Of a DNA stretch of 64,000 bases, positions 7,268 to 14,470 are shown piece by piece. Location of the stretch: contig JACQAM010000012.1 of the NCBI GenBank assembly GCA_016194975.1, forward strand, positions 94,349-158,348, read 5' to 3'. The stretch comes from Bacteroidota bacterium (lineage in GTDB: Bacteria; Bacteroidota; Bacteroidia; Palsa-965). A program made the translations under genes and the position numbers. Below the pieces are notes generated by a model that was given only the letters and a program-made list of their open reading frames with translations, searched no databases and had not been told where the DNA came from. Positions within the stretch are counted from its first letter, which is position 1. Every line of letters begins with the position of its first letter.

Positions 7268-8926
7268 ATGAAATACGCCATCACTTTTATTTTCACGCTT
7301 TCACTCACCGCTTTTCTTTTATCGCAGAATGGCCCGAAGAAACCCGCTGTGAATATTATTCCGGCAAAACCAAAACTCGTTGTTGGAATTATCATTGACC
7401 AGATGCGTTTCGATTATGTGTATCGCTTCTGGGATAAATACGGTAATGACGGATTCAAGCGTCTCGTGAATGAAGGATATAATTGCCGCGATGTAAATTA
7501 TAATTATGTTCCCACCTTCACCGGGCCCGGGCATTCTTCTGTTTATTCCGGAACAACTCCATCCATCAGCGGAATTATTTCTAATTCCTGGTACGATCGT
7601 GAATCGGGGAAAGAAGTTTATTGCGTGGAAGATCACAATGTAAAAAGCGTAGGAGCAGAATCGCCGGAAGGAGAAAGTTCACCTCATCGTTTACTGGTAA
7701 CCACCATTGGAGATCAGCTTCGTCTTTCCAATAACAAACAATCGAAAGTGATCGGCATTGCTTTGAAAGACCGTGGTGCAATACTTCCGGCAGGTCACAC
7801 AGCAAATGCTGCTTATTGGTACGACGGCGTGTCCGGCAAATGGATCACCAGTACTTATTACATGAATGAACTGCCTTCGTGGGTTGATACGTTCAACACA
7901 AAAAAATTGCCTCAAAAATATCTTTCACAATCCTGGACCACCATTCTTCCTGCCGATCAATACAAAGAAAGTCTTCCCGACGACAATAAATACGAAGGGC
8001 TTTTTTCCGGTGAAACAAAACCTGTTTTTCCGCATGATCTCGCCTCTCTTCAGGCGGCCAACGGAGGGCTGGGGCTCATTCGCACCACGCCATTCGGAAA
8101 TTCATTGACAGAAGATTTTGCCGAAGCTACGCTCACCGGTGAACAACTCGGCAAAGGAAATGTCACTGATTTTCTCTGCGTGAGTTTTTCTTCCACCGAT
8201 TACATCGGCCACATGTACGGCCCGCAGAGCATGGAGATCGAAGACTGTTACATTCGCCTCGACAAAGAGCTTGCCGATCTTTTTCATTTCATCGATTCTT
8301 ATATCGGAAAAAATAATGCACTTGTTTTTCTCACCGCCGATCATGGCGCAGTGGAAACGCCGCAATACCTGAAGGATAATAATATTCCTGCGGGATATTT
8401 CAACGACAGCAAAGCGGTCGATTCATTGAAGAAAACGTTAAGAAATGTTTACGGCGATTCATTGGTACTTTCATTCGGCAATGAGCAGGTATTTCTCGAT
8501 CGCAAAACAATGGACGCAAAAAAACTGGATCATACCGCAGTGGAAAGATTCGTCGCCGATTTCCTGATGGGATTCAAAGGTGTGCAGTCCACGATGACGA
8601 GAACAGATCTGATTTCGGAGCAGTACACCGATGTTCCGAAGAAATTAATTCAGAATGGATTTAATGCACAGCGTTCGGGCGATGTTTGTGTTATATTACA
8701 ACCCGGATGGTTTGGTGAATGGCCGAAACATACGGGTACTACACATGGCGCGCCCTGGAGTTATGACACGCATGTGCCGCTTTTCTGGTGGGGATGGAAA
8801 GTGAAGAACGGAAATTCGGATGATGCGCATAACATTACCGATGTAGCGCCTACTGTTTGCATGGCGCTGAATATTCAGTTTCCCGACGGATGTACCGGCG
8901 TTCCGATAACAGGAATTATGAAATAA
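7268..8926 (+). CDS. pafA: PafA-type secreted alkaline phosphatase (phosphate monoesterase)
   Basis: A 552-residue secreted enzyme with signal peptide MKYAITFIFTLSLTAFLLSQ. The alkaline-phosphatase fold begins KLVVGIIIDQMRFDY, where the Asp binds zinc. The nucleophile is the second Thr of VPTFTGPGHSS (Thr85). Asn106 in SNSWYD and the KDRG motif (Lys167, Arg169) correspond to the Asn and Lys-x-Arg phosphate-binding residues of Elizabethkingia PafA, which distinguish monoesterases from phosphodiesterases of the same family. Zinc ligands DHG appear at FLTADHGA and a late THG at GTTHGAPW. PafA is not repressed by phosphate in studied Bacteroidota. It likely releases phosphate from organic monoesters outside the inner membrane. 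Confidence 0.9.
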   Translation: MKYAITFIFTLSLTAFLLSQNGPKKPAVNIIPAKPKLVVGIIIDQMRFDYVYRFWDKYGNDGFKRLVNEGYNCRDVNYNYVPTFTGPGHSSVYSGTTPSISGIISNSWYDRESGKEVYCVEDHNVKSVGAESPEGESSPHRLLVTTIGDQLRLSNNKQSKVIGIALKDRGAILPAGHTANAAYWYDGVSGKWITSTYYMNELPSWVDTFNTKKLPQKYLSQSWTTILPADQYKESLPDDNKYEGLFSGETKPVFPHDLASLQAANGGLGLIRTTPFGNSLTEDFAEATLTGEQLGKGNVTDFLCVSFSSTDYIGHMYGPQSMEIEDCYIRLDKELADLFHFIDSYIGKNNALVFLTADHGAVETPQYLKDNNIPAGYFNDSKAVDSLKKTLRNVYGDSLVLSFGNEQVFLDRKTMDAKKLDHTAVERFVADFLMGFKGVQSTMTRTDLISEQYTDVPKKLIQNGFNAQRSGDVCVILQPGWFGEWPKHTGTTHGAPWSYDTHVPLFWWGWKVKNGNSDDAHNITDVAPTVCMALNIQFPDGCTGVPITGIMK

Positions 8927-8928
8927 AA

Positions 8929-9042
8929 ACTCCATTCATTCACCTGAACGATCTTATTATTTCAAAAAGGACCGCGGGAAGAAATGTGGATAAGATTGAT
9001 GTTGATGAATTGCAACGCATTCAACGCAGAAATCTGAAATGA
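8929..9042 (+). pseudogene. Remnant of a nucleotidyltransferase-like protein (C-terminal end)
   Basis: Directly after pafA an open stretch with no start of its own reads KTPFIHLNDLIISKRTAGR then NVDKIDVDELQRIQRRNLK and stops. This resembles the tail of nucleotidyltransferase-fold proteins of the AbiEii / DUF6036 kind, where FIxLxDLIxxKxxxGRxKDxxDVxxL is a recurring end. Only the tail remains, so it is a gene fragment. The match is by eye to the motif. Confidence 0.4.
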
Positions 9043-9061
9043 GAATTGATTTTAAAATAAA

Positions 9062-9442
9062 ATGAAGGCCCATCACACCGAAAAGCACCGACTCACCACA
9101 CTCCAGAAACAAATTCTTCTCTGGTTGAAGAATGAAGGCGGAGGAGTGTTGCGCGTCGACCGGCTTTTTACGGCAATGGTCAATAATCATCAAACTCCGG
9201 GAACCAATTTTTCCCTGCTGGCAGAAAGATTATATGATGCTGTAGATGATCTCGCCCGGAGAAATTATGTGGAAGTGAGAAAAGAAAGTGAAACCAAAAG
9301 AAAACAAGCGCTTTCCATTTATGATTTCGGAGCGCCGGGAAAGAATTTTTCGCACGAAGGTGAAATTTTCATCTGGTCAACCGGCGAATGCCCTGTAGTT
9401 GCACTTGCTGATGAGGGTGTAAGGCATGCAGCAGCGATTTAG
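9062..9442 (+). CDS. Hypothetical protein, winged-helix-like
   Basis: A 126-residue soluble protein without signal peptide. Residues 8-75 (LTTLQKQILLWLKNEGGGV, then FSLLAERLYDAVDDLARRNYVEVRKE) have the helix spacing of a winged helix-turn-helix, with a hydrophobic pattern like a replication or transcription adaptor. The C-terminus (SHEGEIFIWSTGECPVVALADEGVRHA) is beta-rich. No specific family was recognised and no catalytic residues stand out. Its stop codon overlaps the first bases of an inverted-repeat element at 9441, so the element's insertion could have set the present C-terminus. Confidence 0.55.
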   Translation: MKAHHTEKHRLTTLQKQILLWLKNEGGGVLRVDRLFTAMVNNHQTPGTNFSLLAERLYDAVDDLARRNYVEVRKESETKRKQALSIYDFGAPGKNFSHEGEIFIWSTGECPVVALADEGVRHAAAI

Positions 9443-9605
9443 AGGCTGTTTAAAATTCATTTTTTGGAATTGTTATGATGCCATTTTTGTTCAGCCGAGA
9501 CGCATTTTGCAGGCCATAGTGGAGCGACTACGGCCAAGAAATGCAACGAAGGATGAATAAAAATGGCGGATAACAAAACAGAAGGATGAAATTTAAACAG
9601 CCTCT
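9441..9605. mobile_element. 165-bp inverted-repeat element, second family
   Basis: AGAGGCTGTTTAAA (9441-9454) and its exact complement (9592-9605) bound the element. Further paired arms lie inside: GTTAT..GCCATTTTT near 9473 against AAAAATGGC..ATAAC near 9560, and GGCC..TAGT against ACTA..GGCC around the centre. The whole 165 bases can fold into one long interrupted hairpin. No open frame of note. This fits a palindromic non-autonomous element; only one copy is in the window. Confidence 0.65.
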
Positions 9606-9682
9606 TACTAAAGAATAGTTTTTTTCTGCGCCGCGCTTTTACTAAATTCATCTCCCCAAATCAATAAGAAATATTTTCCCAC

Positions 9683-12316
9683 GTGAAGCAATATAAATTC
9701 AAAGACCTCCGCACTTTCTCCTCCGATGAATGGATGGCGAATTCCACGAAAAAGTACCGTCGGATATTCGATAAAGCGGAAACTACTTACGTGCGCTGTG
9801 AACTCTCGTTCTACAATAAATTATTCGATGAAGAGGACTGGAGCTGCACGGTCGTTCTTAAATGTTTCGATGTGACAGGCGGACAAAAAAAAGAACTCTG
9901 TTCGCTCGATACGAAACGTGATGTGAAAAAAGATGAGAACATCGTGTACATGCGCGATGGCTGGGGCAATGCAACAGAAGGCGCATACTGGAGAAAAGGC
10001 GAATTTGTGTGGGAAGCATACATCGAAAACGAATTAGTGGGCGCTGCAAAGTTTGTGATCAATGATGTGGCAAAGGTTGTGTTGGGAAACAACCCATACT
10101 TCGATGTCGAGTATATAAAATTATATACCGGCGACAAGAACGCGTGGGAGATCAAGGACAGGAAATACCTGGTAAAAATAAATCGCAACACCACTCCGAA
10201 TGTGTGGGTTGAATTTAAAATGAAAAATAAAGTGAATGTGGACTGGCAGTACGAGATATTCTTCAATTTTCTCGATGATGCGTACCAGTTGAAAGGGCAG
10301 GTGATGAGCGAAGGAAAAATTGAAGCCGCCAAACTCGATTACACATATAACATCAATGTAGGATGGGGACACGAGAAACCAGGAGAATGGAAAGACGATA
10401 AGTATGAAGTAGAAGTTGTGTTCATGGATACGCTCATCGCTATGGTGAGTTTCGAATGCGGTGATGCAGATGAAGAAGGAATTCCGCAACTCATTCTCGG
10501 TGGAACGCGTCTCGAAGTTGCAGCAGGCGAACAGAACACGCAGAATAAAACAAGCGAGCAGAAAGTGGAAGATGAATCCATGGAACAACTGCTTGCGAAA
10601 CTGGATTCACTCACCGGTTTGACCGAAGTGAAAAAAGCAATTCGCGATCACATCAGTTATCTCAACTTCATCAAACTCCGCCAGGAAAAAGGTTTTGAAG
10701 AAAGCGGAAAATTAAGTTTGCATTCTGTTTTTACCGGGAATCCCGGTACGGGAAAAACAACAGTGGTGAACATGCTCGGAAAAATTTATAAGAAAATGGG
10801 ATTGCTCACTAAAGGCCATGTGCAGGAAGTGGATCGCGCCGATCTCGTGGGTGAATACATCGGGCAAACCGCCCCTAAAGTGCGTAAAGCAATAGAGCAG
10901 GCGAGAGGAGGAATTCTTTTTATTGATGAAGCGTACTCACTCGCGCGCCAGGGCGATGATGCAAAAGATTTCGGAAAAGAAGTAATTGAAATTCTCTTGA
11001 AAGAAATGTCGGATGGAAAAGGAGACATCGCCATCATGGCGGCCGGCTACCCGAAAGAAATGGATGTGTTCATCGATTCTAATCCGGGTTTGAAATCTCG
11101 CTTTTCTCATTACTATAATTTCGAAGATTACCTACCGGAAGAATTGATCGAGATCGCATTGCAGTCGGCAGAAAAAAAAGGAGTTACTCTTACTGATGAA
11201 GCGAAAAAATTTCTCGAAGAACAATTCGTGGAATTGTACCGCACGCGCGACAACGCTTTCGGAAATGCGAGAATGGCGATCGGCGTTATCGAAGAATCGA
11301 AAATGGATATGGGTTTGCGATTGATGCAGGCCGGCGATCTTTCTCAATTGAGCAAAGAACAATTATCCATGATCGAACTTTCCGATGTGGAAAAAGCTTT
11401 CGGCGGGCGCACACGCAAGCGCGCCGATATCGGCATCAATGAAAAATTATTGCGTGAGTCACTTGAGGAATTGAATGCACTCGTGGGAATGGAAAATATA
11501 AAAACGGAAATAAATGAACTGGTGAAACTCGTTCGTTTTTACCGCGAGACCGGAAAAGATGTGATGAATCGTTTTTCACTGCACGCAGTTTTCACCGGAA
11601 ATCCGGGAACAGGAAAAACTACACTCGCACGCATCATTGCAAAACTTTATAAAGGACTCGGACTTCTTGAGAAAGGACATCTCGTGGAAACAGATCGCCA
11701 GGGATTGGTTGCCGGCTACATCGGGCAAACGGCGATCAAAACGCAGGAACGTGTGGATGCTGCAATCGGCGGTGTGCTTTTCATTGACGAAGCGTATGCA
11801 TTGGGCGAAGGCGGATCGGGAGATTTCGGAAAAGAAGCAGTGGAAGTTGTTTTAAAAAGAATGGAAGATCAGCGCGGACAATTTGCAGTGATCGTTGCCG
11901 GTTACCCGGAGAACATGTACAAATTCATGGAAACGAATCCCGGTTTGAGATCGCGCTTCGATCGCACTTACGAATTCAAGGATTATTCGCCCGAAGAATT
12001 GTATGTGATCTCGAAATCTTTATTGGCACAGGAAAAACTGCAGGCCACTCCCGAAGCGGACGATCATCTGAAAAAATATTTCGAATTGCTCTATACCAAA
12101 CGCGATAAATTTTTCGGCAATGCACGCACCATTCGCCAGGTGATAGGCGAGGCGGTGAAGAATCAGCATTTGAGAATGGCTTCCATGGATGCGAGTGCGC
12201 GCACGCCCGTTACGCTCGGTACGCTCACGATAGACGATGTGAAAGAATTTGAATTGAAAGACGATGGAGGCGGAAGGCCGCAACTCGGATTCCGTTTCGG
12301 AACGGCAGGCGCGTGA
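9683..12316 (+). CDS. Tandem AAA+ ATPase of the CbbX/SpoVK/EccA type with novel N-terminal region
   Basis: An 877-residue protein starting at GTG 9683. Residues about 1-290 have no ATPase motifs and are rich in Trp, Tyr and acidic residues, in an alternating pattern that suggests repeated beta-sandwich units (two WNATEGAYW / YNINVGWGHEKPGEW-like segments). Then come two CbbX-like AAA+ modules: Walker A GNPGTGKT at about 351 and 638, Walker B ILFIDEA at about 410 and VLFIDEA at about 698, each followed by GxxAGYPxxMxxFxxxNPGLxSRF, the family's sensor and arginine-finger block. Such ATPases remodel protein partners (rubisco activase CbbX, EccA of type VII secretion). The substrate here is unknown. 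It stands alone downstream of an inverted-repeat element. Confidence 0.88.
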   Translation: MKQYKFKDLRTFSSDEWMANSTKKYRRIFDKAETTYVRCELSFYNKLFDEEDWSCTVVLKCFDVTGGQKKELCSLDTKRDVKKDENIVYMRDGWGNATEGAYWRKGEFVWEAYIENELVGAAKFVINDVAKVVLGNNPYFDVEYIKLYTGDKNAWEIKDRKYLVKINRNTTPNVWVEFKMKNKVNVDWQYEIFFNFLDDAYQLKGQVMSEGKIEAAKLDYTYNINVGWGHEKPGEWKDDKYEVEVVFMDTLIAMVSFECGDADEEGIPQLILGGTRLEVAAGEQNTQNKTSEQKVEDESMEQLLAKLDSLTGLTEVKKAIRDHISYLNFIKLRQEKGFEESGKLSLHSVFTGNPGTGKTTVVNMLGKIYKKMGLLTKGHVQEVDRADLVGEYIGQTAPKVRKAIEQARGGILFIDEAYSLARQGDDAKDFGKEVIEILLKEMSDGKGDIAIMAAGYPKEMDVFIDSNPGLKSRFSHYYNFEDYLPEELIEIALQSAEKKGVTLTDEAKKFLEEQFVELYRTRDNAFGNARMAIGVIEESKMDMGLRLMQAGDLSQLSKEQLSMIELSDVEKAFGGRTRKRADIGINEKLLRESLEELNALVGMENIKTEINELVKLVRFYRETGKDVMNRFSLHAVFTGNPGTGKTTLARIIAKLYKGLGLLEKGHLVETDRQGLVAGYIGQTAIKTQERVDAAIGGVLFIDEAYALGEGGSGDFGKEAVEVVLKRMEDQRGQFAVIVAGYPENMYKFMETNPGLRSRFDRTYEFKDYSPEELYVISKSLLAQEKLQATPEADDHLKKYFELLYTKRDKFFGNARTIRQVIGEAVKNQHLRMASMDASARTPVTLGTLTIDDVKEFELKDDGGGRPQLGFRFGTAGA

Positions 12317-12382
12317 TGTTTTTTCGGACATAAATTTTGTAGTTGTATTATATCACAACCACAATATTCTCTCCTGGCTCAA

Positions 12383-14128
12383 TCACTGCATCACGAATCT
12401 CAGCGGTTGTATCATTTGAACCCGCACCGCTCTTCCGTTCATTTTTCCCGGCTCCCATTTTGGCATCAATGAAAATACGCGCATCGCTTCTTTGTCGAAC
12501 CCGGAAGTGCCGCTGCTTTTTTTGATAGCTACATTCGAAACACTTCCGTCTTTTTCGATCACAAATCCAACGTAAACAGTTCCCATTTTTCCGCTTTCTT
12601 TTTCTATTTCGGGATACTTGACGGTCCTTGAGAGATAGTGCTGCAATGAATCCTCTCCGCCGGGAAATTCTGGCATCTGTTCTGCGAATGAGAAAATTTC
12701 TTCCTGGTTATTTATTGTCTCTACCGGGACATCAACATTACCATCGGATATTTCTGCTGTACGGGTCACATCATCAAGTTCTTTTATCGTAAAATCTTTT
12801 TGCGGAGTGGAAGTAAAAATAATTCCGTAGCTGTTAGTTGCGTTCGAGTGACAGAGATTGAAATTCAGCGGCAGATATTTTTTTACCTGGTCAATGTATG
12901 CAGCGTTAGCCGGATCTATTTTCGTGCCGGCATCACTCAGCACAACAAATGCTGAAGACGGATTGTTTCCATTGCAAGTTGCCTGCAGCACTTTTATTCC
13001 GGATTTATTGTAAATGGTAAAAGTTCCCATCGCTACGCCATCCACGTAATCAATATCACTTTTCATTTTTCCATTCGGGTAATAAAAAATTTCTTCTCCT
13101 TCTTTCCGGTCACTGCGGTCGGTATTCCATTTATGAATAATGTGCCCCACAGAATCTTTCTGCATGCAAAGTAGTAGTTGTGTGTTGGTGGATGAACGCG
13201 CACATTTCTCTTTCAGTTTTCCATCCGGGTAATAAGCGTAACTCGAATCAAGAATTCCATACGTCCACCACGATCTGCTTTTCGACGGATAAAAATGTTC
13301 TTCTTTTCCATTCTTGTGCCCGGCGGAATAATTGATCACTGCAGAGATATTTTTTCCGTTGTAATAAGTCGTCGTTCCGTCGAGCAAGCCATTCGAATAA
13401 TTCTCGGTGTAAAGCAAATTCCCGTCTACGTCCCACCGGGCAAGAGCTCCGTCATTCTTCCCGTTCTTGAAATTTTGTTCTGCTATTTTTTTCCCGTGCA
13501 GGTATTCCGTTTTCTTCCCGTTCAGTTTTCCTGCAGAATAAAAAGCATCAGAAGACGCCGCGGTGTCATTGAGATTCTGAATATCTCCCGTGTCATAAAT
13601 TTTTTCTTCTCCGTCTTTCATCCCATTCTTGTAATTCGTCACCGAACAAACGTTGCCGTCTTTTGTATAGTAAGTCCGCACATCAGTTCCGTCACTTCTC
13701 ACGAGGATGTAAGATTGTATTCTTTCGTTCTCGAAAAATTCTTCTTCCACACCAACTGGTTTTCCATTCGCATCGTAATGTGCAATGCTCTGTTTCTTCC
13801 CGTCATCATAATAACCGATCCATTCACCGGTCATTTTTCCATTCGCGTACGTTCCGGTTGTTTTCACCTGCTTCGTGTCGTTGTAATATTCCACGTAGGC
13901 ACCGTTCAGAATTCCTGCTGAGAAATTTTCTGTTAGCAGTAAAGATTCGCTCGTGGAGTAACAATTCCATTCCCCGTCGCGGTAATGTTCTTTCACATCG
14001 CCGGTTTCTCTCACATTCTTGCTGTTGCCATAATAAATATTCACTCTTCCGTTTTTCTTATCCATGTATTCCTGTGCATGAACAGTGAAGAGGCAGAACG
14101 AAAATGAAAAAAGAAAAATGAATTTCAT
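12383..14128 (-). CDS. MORN-variant repeat protein with C-terminal TonB domain
   Basis: A 581-residue secreted protein, start at 14128 chosen for its signal peptide MKFIFLFSFSFCLFTVHAQ. Residues about 20-400 hold many YwqK/MORN-like repeats of the form YYNDGKKQSI..GxxxGxWxxYYxNGK (examples: GKMTGEWIGYYDDGK, NGKNDGALARWDVDGN, YYPDGKLKEKC). After a linker, residues about 500-581 are a TonB C-terminal domain: MPEFPGGEDSLQHYLSRTVKYP, then GTVYVGFVIEKDGSVSNVAI and FDKEAMRVFSLMPKWEPG. There is no N-terminal membrane anchor of classic TonB, so it is not an ExbBD-driven transducer; TonB-like tails of this kind in Bacteroidota probably act as binding modules. Function unknown. Confidence 0.85.
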   Translation of the reverse strand: MKFIFLFSFSFCLFTVHAQEYMDKKNGRVNIYYGNSKNVRETGDVKEHYRDGEWNCYSTSESLLLTENFSAGILNGAYVEYYNDTKQVKTTGTYANGKMTGEWIGYYDDGKKQSIAHYDANGKPVGVEEEFFENERIQSYILVRSDGTDVRTYYTKDGNVCSVTNYKNGMKDGEEKIYDTGDIQNLNDTAASSDAFYSAGKLNGKKTEYLHGKKIAEQNFKNGKNDGALARWDVDGNLLYTENYSNGLLDGTTTYYNGKNISAVINYSAGHKNGKEEHFYPSKSRSWWTYGILDSSYAYYPDGKLKEKCARSSTNTQLLLCMQKDSVGHIIHKWNTDRSDRKEGEEIFYYPNGKMKSDIDYVDGVAMGTFTIYNKSGIKVLQATCNGNNPSSAFVVLSDAGTKIDPANAAYIDQVKKYLPLNFNLCHSNATNSYGIIFTSTPQKDFTIKELDDVTRTAEISDGNVDVPVETINNQEEIFSFAEQMPEFPGGEDSLQHYLSRTVKYPEIEKESGKMGTVYVGFVIEKDGSVSNVAIKKSSGTSGFDKEAMRVFSLMPKWEPGKMNGRAVRVQMIQPLRFVMQ

Positions 14129-14149
14129 AAGTAGGAGTTTGATCCGGAA

Positions 14150-14157
14150 CAAAGTTA
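14150..14157 (-). promoter_or_regulatory. -7 box for the MORN-TonB gene
   Basis: On the minus strand TAACTTTG matches TAnnTTTG exactly, 22 bases before the start codon. No convincing TTG at -33. Confidence 0.4.
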
Positions 14158-14447
14158 GAAAACTACTGTTACTGTTTCGGTAATGCAAATAAACAGCCGA
14201 TGTTCTGATCCTGAAAAATAATTTTAAAGAAAACAGTAATTGGCCGTTTATGCGGGGTCAATGGTCAGGGGCCATTTGGCAATGGTCATTTGTGATAATA
14301 TTTTATCAAACCTCTAATGACAATTGGCCAATGACTTCCCCTTTTTTGAGGATGACCGGTCTTATTTCCATTTGAGCATGGTGAAAAATAGCTGCCGAAT
14401 TGATGCACAATAATTTTCAGAAATAACAACAATGCCGGCGCACATGT

Positions 14448-14455
14448 TACCTTTG
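14448..14455 (+). promoter_or_regulatory. -7 box for the DUF5916 gene
   Basis: TACCTTTG is an exact TAnnTTTG match ending 15 bases before the ATG at 14471. It also argues against the in-frame ATG at 14432. No clear TTG at -33. Confidence 0.4.
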
Positions 14456-14470
14456 TCAGTTATTTTTCCA

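Larger units (their letters stand above)
14129..14470. other. Divergent intergenic region with two -7 boxes and an inverted phrase
   Basis: This 342-base gap separates the MORN-TonB gene (minus) from the DUF5916 gene (plus). It holds one -7 box for each gene and, at 14255-14341, the GGTCAATGG / GGCCATTTGG / AATGGTCATT phrase with an inverted partner (AATGAC, GGCCAATGAC). No gene is seen. Confidence 0.6.
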
